Below, in pieces: positions 22,389-31,252 of a stretch of DNA of 40,790 bases. The DNA is from Acidimicrobiia bacterium (GTDB lineage Bacteria; Actinomycetota; Acidimicrobiia; IMCC26256; PALSA-610): positions 1-40,790 of the forward strand of contig JADGOO010000061.1 in the NCBI GenBank assembly GCA_017882905.1. The letters are read 5' to 3'. The notes beneath the pieces were generated by a model. The model made no database searches. It was not told the DNA's origin and saw only the letters and a list, made by a program, of their open reading frames with translations. Positions within the stretch are counted from its first letter, which is position 1; each line of letters starts with the position of its first letter. The translations under genes were made by a program, and so were the position numbers.

Positions 22389-25300
22389 TCAGGTGGTGGC
22401 GGTGGTGGTGGTCGTGGTGGAGGACGACCCCGGGACCGTCGTGGTGGTCGTCCCAGGGGTCGTGGGGGTGGTCGAGCCGGGCGTCGTGGACTGGGCGGCG
22501 GTGAGCTGGTCGATCAGCTTCTGCGCGTTGGCGAGGTCTTGGCCGGCCTTGGCGAAGTCACCCGCGGCCGTGTCGCTCCGGTACGCAGCCAGGTACTGGC
22601 TGATCCTCTGCAGCTGCTGTTTGACCGTGCCCGAGACCGATGGGCCTCCGCCACCCGTGTTGCCGGTCGGTGGTGGCGTGGTGCCGCCGAAGAGCTGACT
22701 GAGACCGTCGGCCACCGCGCTCGTCGCCGTGCAGCCGTCGACCGCTTGGGGCACGCAGCCGAGCACCGCCTTGCTGGCGTCGGCCATGGCGAGGTACTTG
22801 AGCCGCGGGAAGTTGGTGTCGGTGGTCTTCACGTACACGGTGCGCGCGTAGATGATCGAGTTCCCGACAGGAAGCATCTGCACGTCGCCCAGCACGAGCG
22901 TCGAGCCGTTCTGGCGCAACAAGCTGAACTGCTTCGAGATGTTCGGATCCTGTTCGATCTGCCGGGCCGCGGCGACGGGCGACGGCGTGCTGTCGCTCAC
23001 ATCGAATGCCGTGAGCTTGCCGTAATCGGTCGGTTTGCCCGCGACGAAGCCGTCGTTGCGCGCGATCAAGAAAGCGGTGAGGTTGTTGTCGCGCGCACCG
23101 CTGCGGCTCACCGGCACGAACGGAACGCTGAGCACCATCCCCGGACTCGTGTCACCCGGTAACTGCAGCGTCTGGTAGATGGGCGCGACGCCGTCGGCCG
23201 CGCTGCGCAGTCGCGCGGAGCGGCCGCCGTTCTCGCCGGCGACCGGCGTGGTGTCCGCGGTGGTCGAACCGGCTCCTACCGCACCCGTGCTCGGCTTGGG
23301 CGCAACGGACCACTGGTCAGTGCCGTTGTAGAAGTCTTCGGGCTTGGTGATGTGGTACAGCTCGTACTGACGGGCCTGCACCTTGAACAGCTGCTCGGGG
23401 TACCGGAAGTGCGGGCCGAGCGCGGCGGGGATCTTGCTCGAGTCGGTGAAGAGGTCGGGGAAAGCCTTGCGATACGAGCGCACGAGCGGGTCGGTGGGAT
23501 CGACCACGTAGAAGTGCACCGTGCCGTCGTACGCGTCGACCGTCGCCTTCACCGAGTTGCGCACGTAGTTGAAGCCCGAACCGAGACCCGAGCCGGTGTC
23601 GACGTCGTTGCTGCCGACCGACTGTGAGTAGGGATACCGATCGGTGACGGTGTACGCATCGATGACCCACTCGAGATGCCCGTCGGGCTGGATCACGAGG
23701 TACGGGTCGGTGTCGAAGCGCAGGAAGGGCGCGGCCTTGGCGACACGGGCGCGGATGTCGCGCACGTAGAGCAGGCGCGACGAGTCGGTGACCTGGCTCG
23801 AGAGCAAGAGGTTCACGTCGGAGAAGCGCATCGCGAACGCGGCTCGGCGCAAGAAGCTCGACGTCTTCACGCCGCGCGTTCCCTGATAGTGCACGCTGCT
23901 GCGGCCGCCCTGCGCGTCCTTCAGCTCCACCTCGGCTTGCTTCGTGTCGACGATCGCGTAGTCGCCGGTGCCGTCGCCGAAGTAGACAGCCGGTTGCGTG
24001 ATCGACAGCGAGCCCGTGGGCGGAACGTCTTTGACTGCGTAGCTCGGCGCATCCGCCACGCTGTCGGACGCGGCCGCGACGACAGCCGCGACGCCGTGGG
24101 TGTACACGAGATGGCGGTTCGTCCACGTGTCGTTCGGAAGGCCGCTGAGGTCGAGATCGCGAGCCGAGACGAAGACCTGCTTGCCCTTCTGATCACCGAT
24201 CGTGTAGCGGTCGGAGCTCGGATTGCTCATCTGGTAGTAGGTCGCGAACTCCTGCAGCGCCTTGACCGGACCGGCAAGGGTGGCGCCGTCCCAGAGGCGC
24301 ACGTTCGCCAGCGTGTTCTGATCGGCCGTGTTGGCGACCGCATCGTTCGTGAGCTTGTTCGTGTACGCGTAGCGCACGGTTCCGACCGACTTCAGGTCGA
24401 ACGCCGATCGGGTTGCCTCGATATTTCGCCCGATGTACGTGCTCTCCCGTGCGAGCTCGTTGGGCTTCACGTTGAAGTTCTGCACATAGGCCGGGTACGC
24501 GGCACCGATCACGATCGAGATGAATGCCCACAACCCGACCGCGATGGCGGGAAGCGTCCAGCCTCGCTGCCAGATGTTCACGACGAACAGCACGGCGGCC
24601 ACGATCGAGATCAGCGCCAGGAACTCGAGCGCGGGCAGCTCCGCTTTGACGTCGGTGTACGTGGCGCCGTCGACCGCGCCGCGGTGCGAGAACACGAGCT
24701 CGTAGCGACCGAGCCAGTACTGCGCCGTCTTGGTGATCGCCATCAACGCGAGGATCACCGACAGGTGCGCCTTCACCTGCGGGGTCACGTGCTGGTAGGG
24801 CGCCTGGAACCGAATGCCACCGTTGAGGTAGTGGAACACCGCGGTCACCAACAGCACGACCAGCAGCACCACGAACAGCCATTGGAAGATGAAGCGCAAG
24901 AAGGGCAGCTGGAACACGTAGAACCCGATGTCCTTGTGGAACTGCGGGTCTTTCACGCCCCAGTGCACGCTGTTGCGCCAGAGGATCCACTGCTTCCACT
25001 GCGAGGACGCACCCACGCCCACCAACAATGCGAACACCGCGGCCACGAGCACGCGCACGCGTCCGGCATAGGGCGTGATGAACGTGCGGTACCGCTCGAC
25101 GATCTCGTCCTCGGGACCCATGTTGCGAAAACGCGGCGCGACGCGGTCGGCGACCGTGAGGCTCACGACCATCAACACGAACATCGCGGCCGTGAAGATC
25201 AGCGCCGGAACGATGTGGGCCACGAGCAGCGTGCTCCACGTGCTCCCGAAGCCAAGGTCGTCGAACCAGAGCTTGTCGGTGTAGAAGACCGCGAGCTGGC

Positions 25301-25415
25301 GGGCGCTCGCGATCAGCACGATCAGGACCACGACCGCGACGACGAGCGCGACGCGCGGCGCGAGGCGGCGACGCGCAGGAGGTTCAGGGGCCATCGGCGG
25401 GGGCGGCATGCGCAT
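22389..25415 (-). CDS. UPF0182 family large membrane protein (1008 aa)
   Basis: Member of the UPF0182/COG1615 family found across Actinobacteria, function unknown. About seven hydrophobic segments occupy the first third (VALVVAVVVLIVLIASARQLAVFYTDKLWFDDLGF, the family opening, then further segments to about residue 300). A large probably extracellular domain follows (PYLVIQPDGHLEWVIDAYT, VNYVRNSVKATVDAYDG-like region, PEQLFKVQARQYELYH). The last 90 residues are a helix followed by a Thr/Pro/Ser-rich tail. ATG 25415 lies nine bases after TAGCCT (25430-25425) with no Shine-Dalgarno. Confidence 0.95.
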   Translation of the reverse strand: MRMPPPPMAPEPPARRRLAPRVALVVAVVVLIVLIASARQLAVFYTDKLWFDDLGFGSTWSTLLVAHIVPALIFTAAMFVLMVVSLTVADRVAPRFRNMGPEDEIVERYRTFITPYAGRVRVLVAAVFALLVGVGASSQWKQWILWRNSVHWGVKDPQFHKDIGFYVFQLPFLRFIFQWLFVVLLVVLLVTAVFHYLNGGIRFQAPYQHVTPQVKAHLSVILALMAITKTAQYWLGRYELVFSHRGAVDGATYTDVKAELPALEFLALISIVAAVLFVVNIWQRGWTLPAIAVGLWAFISIVIGAAYPAYVQNFNVKPNELARESTYIGRNIEATRSAFDLKSVGTVRYAYTNKLTNDAVANTADQNTLANVRLWDGATLAGPVKALQEFATYYQMSNPSSDRYTIGDQKGKQVFVSARDLDLSGLPNDTWTNRHLVYTHGVAAVVAAASDSVADAPSYAVKDVPPTGSLSITQPAVYFGDGTGDYAIVDTKQAEVELKDAQGGRSSVHYQGTRGVKTSSFLRRAAFAMRFSDVNLLLSSQVTDSSRLLYVRDIRARVAKAAPFLRFDTDPYLVIQPDGHLEWVIDAYTVTDRYPYSQSVGSNDVDTGSGLGSGFNYVRNSVKATVDAYDGTVHFYVVDPTDPLVRSYRKAFPDLFTDSSKIPAALGPHFRYPEQLFKVQARQYELYHITKPEDFYNGTDQWSVAPKPSTGAVGAGSTTADTTPVAGENGGRSARLRSAADGVAPIYQTLQLPGDTSPGMVLSVPFVPVSRSGARDNNLTAFLIARNDGFVAGKPTDYGKLTAFDVSDSTPSPVAAARQIEQDPNISKQFSLLRQNGSTLVLGDVQMLPVGNSIIYARTVYVKTTDTNFPRLKYLAMADASKAVLGCVPQAVDGCTATSAVADGLSQLFGGTTPPPTGNTGGGGPSVSGTVKQQLQRISQYLAAYRSDTAAGDFAKAGQDLANAQKLIDQLTAAQSTTPGSTTPTTPGTTTTTVPGSSSTTTTTTATT

Positions 25416-25435
25416 CGGTTCGGCAGGCTAACGGT

Positions 25436-25458
25436 CCGGCGGCACAAGACACCGCCGG
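25436..25458 (-). terminator. GC hairpin after the DivIVA-like gene
   Basis: CCGGCGG, a 9-base loop and CCGCCGG form a perfect 7-bp stem, 24 bases past the stop codon of the gene ending at 25483 and just before the UPF0182 promoter. No U-run. Confidence 0.45.
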
Positions 25459-25482
25459 GGGGTCACCCGTGGCTGGAATCGC

Positions 25483-27390
25483 TCACGTCGAGGCGCTCAC
25501 GACCAGCGTGCATCGACACCCGGCGTGGGCGGGTGGATACGCGTGGCCCGTGGGGAACGATGATCCCTTGGCGGCCGGTTCGAGCGCGTTGTCGGCACAA
25601 TCGGCACAGCAACCCTGCGCCGCCAGAACCCACCGGAGCGTCGACTCGGACCCGGCCGACTCGTAGATGCCGCGAGCGTGCGCCGCACCGAGCACGTCGA
25701 GGACGGCGGCTTCGAGGTGCTGCGACTTCCATTCGCGGTACCTCGCGTTCACACGCTCGGCGATCCGGTCGTCGTCGCCACCGTCGATCGCCGTGGCGAC
25801 GCGTTCGCGCAGGGGCTCTACGAGGCTCGCGGCGAGCTCCACGCCCAGCGCGTCGGGTACGGCGCTCCCGCCACCGGCGGCGTACGCCTCGGCGACGCTC
25901 GGCGCGAGCGCGTCCGCCCAGGCCCGGCACTGTGCGTCGGCACCTGGGAGCACGACAGCCGCGACGGGCCGACCCTTCTGGCGGCGCAGCGCGTCGAGCA
26001 GCTCGTTCTGTTCGTCTTGCGCCGCGCGCTTGGCGCGCCTCGCCGCCGCGAGGAGCAGCCCTTGCAGCACGGCGTCGACCGCGCTCGGATCGTCGGGAGG
26101 CGCCGCGTCGGGGGTCCGGGCCGCTTGCGCATCGCCGCTCGCCGTGGGCGCCGGAGCTTCGTCGACCAGCGGGGCCGGGTCGCCCGCATCGGCCGCCTCG
26201 TGATCGGGCGCAACGGCTTCGGAGCTACCGGCCGTGTTCGCGGCCTGAGCGTCGACCGTGGCTTGCGCACGGATGCGCGCGAAGAGATCCTCGACATCCG
26301 GGGCGCCCCGCTCAGCCAGGTCGTCATCGGCCGGGTCGAGATCCGCGTCGTCGACTGCGGACCCGGCCTTGAGACCGTCGGCCGGAAGCACCGCGCCCTC
26401 AGCCGGAAGCACCGCGTCCTCAGCCGGAAGCACCGCGTCCTCAGCCGGAAGCACCGCGTCCTCAGCCGGAAGCGGGGCATCGGCCGGAAGCGGGGCATCG
26501 GGCTCGAGCGACTCGACCAGCTCCGGCGCCGCAACGTCGAGCGCGTCGTCGCGCAAGGCGGCTTCGATGGCCGCCGCGTCGAAGGTCTCCGGACGTGTCT
26601 GTTCGGCAGTGGTCTCCACCTGTGCGAGTGCCTCGGTCGCTTCGAGGAAGGTTCGCTTCACGGCTCGGTACGCATCGAGCAGGTGCTCGCGGCCGCTGCG
26701 CAGCTCGACGATCTGAGCCTGCAGCAGATCGCGGCGATGGGTGAGGTCGGCAAGCACTCGTTCGCGCACGGCGCGGGCTTGATCATGCAGCGCGCGACCG
26801 CGCGCCTTCGCCGTCTCGATCTCCTGGGCGGCGAGCTCGCCGGAGCGGTCACGGGTAGCCGCCGCGTCCCGATCGGCCGCGAGGCGCGTCTCGCTCGCGT
26901 ACTGATCGGCGGCGCTGCGCACGTCGGTGGCCTGCTCCTCGGCACGCGCCATGAGCGTGGCTACCGCAGCGTCGGCCTCGCGGGTGCGGACCTCGAGCAC
27001 GTCGGCGGCTTCGTCGCGCATGCGCTGGGCATCTTCTTGGGCCTCGGTGCGCAGCCGGGTCGCGGCCTCGTCGGCCTTGCCCCGAATGTCCTTGGCCGCC
27101 TCGCGGGCGCTGCGCAGGAGCTGCGCGGTCTCCTCGCCGAGGGCTTCGAGGAGCTCGCCCTCGTCGAGCGGCTTCGGATTGCGCAGCTTCTCGCGCAGCG
27201 CCTCGAGCTCTTCGCGCAGCTCCTGTTCGCGCTGCTGCGCGGCCTGCAGCTCGTCGGCGATGCGCCGCAAGAAGCTGCGTACCTCTTGTTCCGAGACACC
27301 ACGGAACGATGAGGAGAACGCGCGGCTCGCGACGTCTTCGGGCGACAGACGGGGCGGAGTCGAGCTCGCCGTGCGCCGCTCACCGATCAT
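25483..27390 (-). CDS. DivIVA-domain coiled-coil protein with a phage MuF-like C-terminus
   Basis: A 635-residue protein of composite build. Residues 10-60 match the DivIVA N-terminal membrane-curvature domain (LSPEDVASRAFSSSFRGVSEQEVRSFLRRIADEL). Residues 60-260 are a long Glu/Arg/Ala coiled coil. Residues 295-345 are tandem heptads (AEDAVLP) encoded by a 21-bp repeat. After an acidic disordered region, the last 130 residues resemble the MuF/SPP1 gp7 minor head protein family: RIAERVNARYREWKSQHLEAAV, then CCADCADNALEPAAKGSSF and YPPAHAGCRCTLV, giving a CxxC...H..CxC signature. ATG 27390 has AGGGAGG four bases upstream. No other phage gene is nearby. A role at the cell pole or septum is inferred from the DivIVA part only. 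Confidence 0.8.
   Translation of the reverse strand: MIGERRTASSTPPRLSPEDVASRAFSSSFRGVSEQEVRSFLRRIADELQAAQQREQELREELEALREKLRNPKPLDEGELLEALGEETAQLLRSAREAAKDIRGKADEAATRLRTEAQEDAQRMRDEAADVLEVRTREADAAVATLMARAEEQATDVRSAADQYASETRLAADRDAAATRDRSGELAAQEIETAKARGRALHDQARAVRERVLADLTHRRDLLQAQIVELRSGREHLLDAYRAVKRTFLEATEALAQVETTAEQTRPETFDAAAIEAALRDDALDVAAPELVESLEPDAPLPADAPLPAEDAVLPAEDAVLPAEDAVLPAEGAVLPADGLKAGSAVDDADLDPADDDLAERGAPDVEDLFARIRAQATVDAQAANTAGSSEAVAPDHEAADAGDPAPLVDEAPAPTASGDAQAARTPDAAPPDDPSAVDAVLQGLLLAAARRAKRAAQDEQNELLDALRRQKGRPVAAVVLPGADAQCRAWADALAPSVAEAYAAGGGSAVPDALGVELAASLVEPLRERVATAIDGGDDDRIAERVNARYREWKSQHLEAAVLDVLGAAHARGIYESAGSESTLRWVLAAQGCCADCADNALEPAAKGSSFPTGHAYPPAHAGCRCTLVVSAST
26381..26500 (-). 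repeat. In-frame tandem repeats, 21 bp x4 then 18 bp x2
   Basis: On the plus strand, four units beginning GCCGGAAGCACCGCG (26381-26464), with one C/T difference, are followed by two 18-bp units GCCGGAAGCGGGGCATCG. They are multiples of three and encode Ala/Glu/Asp/Leu/Pro heptads of the DivIVA-like protein. Confidence 0.92.
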
Positions 27391-27438
27391 CGCGCCTCCC
27401 TGCCCGGTTCGTGCGCAGTGATGCTAGTGGGGCGAGGG

Positions 27439-28677
27439 TCAAGCGTGCTTGCAGTCGAGGGGCTGGCCGCCGGCCTGCTCGAGTGCGCTCAACGCCTGGT
27501 CGAGCGTGCTGACGACGACGAACTTCATGCCCTTGGCCGCCGCCTGCGCGGCCTTCATGTCGTCGGAACCCGCCCCGACGACGAACAGCTTGGCGCCGGC
27601 ATGGCGGGCCGCGATCACCTTCTTCGGCGTACCGCCGATGCCGCCGACGGTGCCGTCGGGTGCGATCGTCCCCGTCACCGCGATCTTCTGGCCGCCCGTG
27701 AGATCGCACGGGCTCATCAGGTCGAGCAGCGTGAGGGTCATGGCGAGGCCGCCCGACGGTCCCGTGACGTCACCCGTGTCGATGTTGATGTTGACGGGAT
27801 AGTCGTATTGCACGTTGACACCGATCCCGATGATCGGTGCCGCACCCGCCGCGGCGCATTGGGGTGCCGTTGGGGCGAAGAGGCTCTGACCCTTGCTGTC
27901 GGTGCACGCGAGCTGCACGACGGCGGTCTGCTGGTGCCCGGCGCGCTTGTAGACGACGGTGACGCGCTCCCCGGGGCGGTGGGCCACGATCGCGTCGTGC
28001 AGATCGTTCCGCGACCGGGTCGCCTTGCCGTCGACCGACTCGATGATGTCGCCGCACGACAAGGTGCGTGCCGCGGGCACGTCACCGAGGATCTGCTCGA
28101 CCAGCACGCCGGGGCGCGGCGTGAGCGTGTAGCCGAGCTTGCGCAATGCCACGTACTTCGCAGTCGCCTGCGAGTCGGTCATGTCGCAGACGTTCTGTTG
28201 GTTCTCGTTCACCGGCGACGGGGGCGGGAGCGGCTCCTCGCTCACGTTCGAGTCGAACAGCTTCTCCTTCAAGTAGTGCAACACCGTGGGGTGATCGTCG
28301 ACGAAGACGGTGAGCAGCAAGAACGAGCCCGTGTGGCGGTAGGTGCGGGTGCCGTTGATCGTGACGCCGGCGGACAACGGCGTGGCGTCGCCGGGGCGTT
28401 CGAGGCGCTTGTCGAGGTGGTAGTTGAGCCCGACGACGATCGCGAGCGCGAGCACGACCGCGATCACGCTCGTGACGATGGCCCACGGGCCTGCCTTGTG
28501 GCGCGGCGGCGACCCGAACGGCGGCGGTGACCCGAAGGGAGGCGGCGCCTCCGGCGACGAGGAGCCGAACGAGAACGCGCCGGGCGAGGAAGGGCCGGGC
28601 GGCGGAGCCGCGGGATCGGCGGGATCGGACGCGATGGGCGCATCGGGGCCTGGTGTCAACGGATCGTCCGCGTCCAT
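27439..28677 (-). CDS. YlbL-like membrane-anchored PDZ/Lon-type serine protease
   Basis: A 412-residue protein: a Pro/Ser-rich cytoplasmic N-terminus (1-60), one membrane helix (about 64-85, WAIVTSVIAVVLALAIVVGL), a PDZ domain (about 185-260, GVLVEQILGDVPAARTLSCGDIIESVDGK), and a Lon-type S16 protease domain. The catalytic dyad is visible: Ser308 in GPSGGLAMTL and Lys352/353 in GGIGGTPKKVIAARHAGA. This architecture is the YlbL family of Gram-positive bacteria, which degrades extracytoplasmic proteins. CAGGCT lies seven bases before ATG 28677, possibly a -10 box. Confidence 0.93.
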   Translation of the reverse strand: MDADDPLTPGPDAPIASDPADPAAPPPGPSSPGAFSFGSSSPEAPPPFGSPPPFGSPPRHKAGPWAIVTSVIAVVLALAIVVGLNYHLDKRLERPGDATPLSAGVTINGTRTYRHTGSFLLLTVFVDDHPTVLHYLKEKLFDSNVSEEPLPPPSPVNENQQNVCDMTDSQATAKYVALRKLGYTLTPRPGVLVEQILGDVPAARTLSCGDIIESVDGKATRSRNDLHDAIVAHRPGERVTVVYKRAGHQQTAVVQLACTDSKGQSLFAPTAPQCAAAGAAPIIGIGVNVQYDYPVNINIDTGDVTGPSGGLAMTLTLLDLMSPCDLTGGQKIAVTGTIAPDGTVGGIGGTPKKVIAARHAGAKLFVVGAGSDDMKAAQAAAKGMKFVVVSTLDQALSALEQAGGQPLDCKHA

Positions 28678-28775
28678 CGCTGCCAGCCTGCCACGTGCCG
28701 GTCCAGATCCAGGATCGGGTCGCCATCGCGTCGGGCCCGCACCTGTGGAATGCGCTCAGGACGCGGGCGGTGCAC

Positions 28776-29501
28776 CTACGACGAGGCGACGAGCGTGGCG
28801 CGCGTGACGAGGCGCTCGCTCGAGGAACCGATCGGATGGCAGGTGAAGATCGTCATCTGGCTGCCCGGCAGCGGATCCTTGATCCACAGCGCCGTGTTCG
28901 GCACCACGAACTGCTGGTCCATCCGGTACGTGAACGTGGCGCCCGCGTTCGTGTGGACGATGATCAGATCGCCGGGATGCATGTTGGCGATCGCGTAGAA
29001 CGGATGCGTGTGCGTGGTGCGGTGCCCGGCGATGACCATGTTGCCCGGCGCGCCCGGAAGGGCCGTCCCCGGCCAGTACGTCGGGCCCGCGTCGATGAAG
29101 TACTGCGCGATGCCGTCGTAGAGGGGCTGATCGAGCCCGATCGACGGGATGTCGATGCGACCGATCGTGGCCAACCCGGGCTGCGGCGCCAGCGCCGCGC
29201 TCATCGAGCCGTCGGGCAGGGCGGCCGCTGCCGCCGTGGTGGGCGGCGCGCTCGACGCGACCGTGACCGCCTTCTCGAGGGGCAGCGAGGCAATGTGGTG
29301 CGGCGCGGCCACGACCACACGGCGCGAGATCGTGTGCGCCAACGCCACCGGGCGGGGATGACCAACGGCGTGCGGCGCAGGAGCCGTGGTGGTGGTGCCG
29401 GCCGACACGGCCCGACCGGCGGTCCAGACGCTCCCGGCGCCGGCGAGGCCGCAGGCGGCCAGAGCGACGGAGGCGATGCAGGCTTGACGGCGAAGTCTCA
29501 C
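28776..29501 (-). CDS. Class E-type sortase
   Basis: Cell-surface transpeptidase, 241 aa. A hydrophobic N-terminal signal (about 8-30) is followed by a low-complexity Ala/Thr/Pro linker, then the sortase beta-barrel (GRIDIPSIGLDQPLYDGI). The catalytic triad is H160 (IAGHRTTH), C221 (TIFTCHP) and R230 (SERLVTRA). Class E sortases are common in high-GC actinobacteria and usually recognise LAXTG-type signals. No sortase substrate or pilin gene is adjacent, so this would be a housekeeping enzyme with unlinked substrates. GTG 29501 is the first start giving an n-region of basic residues. Confidence 0.92.
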   Translation of the reverse strand: MRLRRQACIASVALAACGLAGAGSVWTAGRAVSAGTTTTAPAPHAVGHPRPVALAHTISRRVVVAAPHHIASLPLEKAVTVASSAPPTTAAAAALPDGSMSAALAPQPGLATIGRIDIPSIGLDQPLYDGIAQYFIDAGPTYWPGTALPGAPGNMVIAGHRTTHTHPFYAIANMHPGDLIIVHTNAGATFTYRMDQQFVVPNTALWIKDPLPGSQMTIFTCHPIGSSSERLVTRATLVASS

Positions 29502-29525
29502 CCCAATTCGATCGGCACAGGCCCT

Positions 29526-29550
29526 GGGGGCTGTAGCGCCGAACGCCCCC
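29526..29550. other. Inverted repeat in the sortase/HEAT intergenic region
   Basis: GGGGGC (29526-29531) and GCCCCC (29545-29550) with a 13-base spacer, in the 70-bp gap between divergent genes. No clear -10 box was found for either gene. Confidence 0.3.
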
Positions 29551-29571
29551 TAAAGGGCCCAAGTTGGTGCA

Positions 29572-30228
29572 ATGTTGTACATGCCCTTGCTCGACCTCGA
29601 CTCCCCGGACCCCACCCGGCGGGCCACCGCTGCGACCGCACTGGGGCTCGCGTCGAGCCGGTGGGCGCGCGGCACCACGGCCGCACTGCGCCGCCTCGTC
29701 GACGGCGATCCCGACGCTCGCGTGCGGCGTGCCGCCGTGGGCGCGCTCGTGCGCCGCGGGTCGGCTGCGACCGCGGCGCAGGCCTGGCAACAGGCCGCCG
29801 GTGACGTTGACGCGTCGGTCCGGCGCCGGGCCGCAGAGCTCGCCCCGACGGCCGCCGGCCCCGTCCCGACCGGGGCCGTGCTCCAGCTGCTCGCCGACGA
29901 CGAGCCGCTCGTGGCCGAAGCAGCAGCGTTCGCGCTCGGCGAGCGCCCGGCCGAAGCGGAGGTGGTGCAGGCGCTCGCGGCCGCCGTGACCGATCATGGC
30001 GATCCGCTGGTGCGCGAAGCCGCCGTCGCCGCGCTCGGCTCACTCGGCGACGAGCTCGGACTCCCGGCGATCTTGCGCGCGTGCCGCGACAAGCCGGCGA
30101 TCCGGCGCCGCGCGGTCTTGGCCTTGGCCTCGTTCGAGGGTGCCGAGGTCGACGCCGAGCTGCAACGCGCCCTCGAGGACAAGGACTGGCAGGTTCGCCA
30201 AGCCGCCGAGGATCTCCTCGAGCCCTAG
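29572..30228 (+). CDS. HEAT-repeat protein
   Basis: A 218-residue alpha-solenoid made of about six HEAT/PBS-lyase-type repeats, each about 31 residues, with recurring patterns such as DPDARVRRAAVGALVRRGS, DPLVREAAVAALGSLGDE and DWQVRQAAEDLL. Such proteins are protein-interaction scaffolds; no catalytic residues are apparent and the partner is unknown. The start may be ATG 29572 or ATG 29581. Its stop codon overlaps the stop of the convergent mreB-like gene in a shared CTAG (30225-30228). Confidence 0.88.
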   Translation: MLYMPLLDLDSPDPTRRATAATALGLASSRWARGTTAALRRLVDGDPDARVRRAAVGALVRRGSAATAAQAWQQAAGDVDASVRRRAAELAPTAAGPVPTGAVLQLLADDEPLVAEAAAFALGERPAEAEVVQALAAAVTDHGDPLVREAAVAALGSLGDELGLPAILRACRDKPAIRRRAVLALASFEGAEVDAELQRALEDKDWQVRQAAEDLLEP

Positions 30229-31247
30229 CGACTCGAGCGCATGTCGTCGCCGCGGCTGAGGAACATCTCGCGCAGCGAATCGAAGTTCTCGAGGCAACGC
30301 CCGGCGCCGACGACCACGCACTCGAGCGGAGCGTCGACGAGATGCACAGGCAGCTTGGTCTCCTCGGCGATGCGCCGATCGAGACCCTTCAGCATCCCGC
30401 CACCACCCACGAGGTGGATGCCGTTGAGGATGAGGTCTTGCGCGAGCTCCGGAGGCGTGCGGGCAAGGCATGAGATCACCGCGTCGCAGATCGAGCGCAC
30501 GACTTCCTCGATCGCGCCACGAACCTCTTCGGGGATGAGCATCACGGTCTTCGGAAGGCCGCTCATGAGGTCGCGGCCGCGCACCTCGGCCTTCCACTCG
30601 TCGGCCACCGGATACGCGGAACCGATCGCGAGCTTGATCTCCTCAGCAGTGCGCTCACCGATCGCGATGCCGTACTCCTTGCGCACGTAGCCCTGGATCG
30701 CGGCGTCGATGTCGAACGAACCAACCCGCACGGCTTCGAGCGCAACGATGCCGCCGAGCGAGATCACCGCCACCTCGGTCGTGCCACCGCCGACGTCGAT
30801 CACCATGTTGCCGAGCGGTTCGTGGATCGGTAACGACGCTCCGATCGCCGCGGCCATCGGCTGTTCGAGCAGGTGCGTCTCGACGGCTCCCGCACGTCGG
30901 GCGGCCTCCCGCACGGCGCGCTGTTCGACGGCGGTGATCGCCGACGGCACGCAGATCAACACGCGCGCTCGATAGAAGCGGTGCACGCCGACGCGCTGGA
31001 ACAGCAGGCGGATCATGCGTTGCGTGATGTCGAAGTCGGTGATGGCGCCACCGCGCAACGGGCGGACTGCGACGATGTAGCCGGGTGTGCGGCCGATCAT
31101 CTGCCACGCGTCGTGGCCCATGGCCAACACCTCTTGGGTGCGGCTGTTCAGCGCGATCACCGTGGGCTCGTTGAGGACGATGCCCTGTCCGCGCCCATAG
31201 ACGAGCGTGTTCGCGGTACCGAGGTCGATGGCGAGATCGCGAGCCAC
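30225..31247 (-). CDS. mreB: MreB-family actin-like protein
   Basis: Bacterial actin homologue, 340 aa, from GTG 31247 (VARDLAIDLGTANTLVYGRGQG). Phosphate-1 LAIDLGTANTLVY, phosphate-2 VIDVGGGTTEVAVISLGG and adenosine motif LVGGGGMLKGLDRRI are intact, so ATP-dependent polymerisation is expected. Classical MreB guides lateral wall synthesis, but there is no mreC, mreD, pbp2 or rodA here; the gene is the last of moaE, a small membrane protein, and mreB. It could be a stand-alone MreB-like protein with another role. The frame can be read further upstream, but that extension overlaps the small gene. Confidence 0.92.
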   Translation of the reverse strand: MARDLAIDLGTANTLVYGRGQGIVLNEPTVIALNSRTQEVLAMGHDAWQMIGRTPGYIVAVRPLRGGAITDFDITQRMIRLLFQRVGVHRFYRARVLICVPSAITAVEQRAVREAARRAGAVETHLLEQPMAAAIGASLPIHEPLGNMVIDVGGGTTEVAVISLGGIVALEAVRVGSFDIDAAIQGYVRKEYGIAIGERTAEEIKLAIGSAYPVADEWKAEVRGRDLMSGLPKTVMLIPEEVRGAIEEVVRSICDAVISCLARTPPELAQDLILNGIHLVGGGGMLKGLDRRIAEETKLPVHLVDAPLECVVVGAGRCLENFDSLREMFLSRGDDMRSSR

Positions 31248-31252
31248 GCGCG

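Noticed and set aside
26381-26500. Possible CRISPR-like array
   Set aside because: The units are contiguous without spacers, in multiples of three, and encode protein heptads.
25483-27390. Prophage or phage remnant suggested by the MuF-like C-terminus
   Set aside because: No other phage genes, integrase or att-like repeats; neighbours are core genes.
30225-30228. Shared CTAG stop of the convergent HEAT and mreB genes as a regulatory feature
   Set aside because: Tail-to-tail stop overlap through CTAG is simple compaction; nothing further supports a function.
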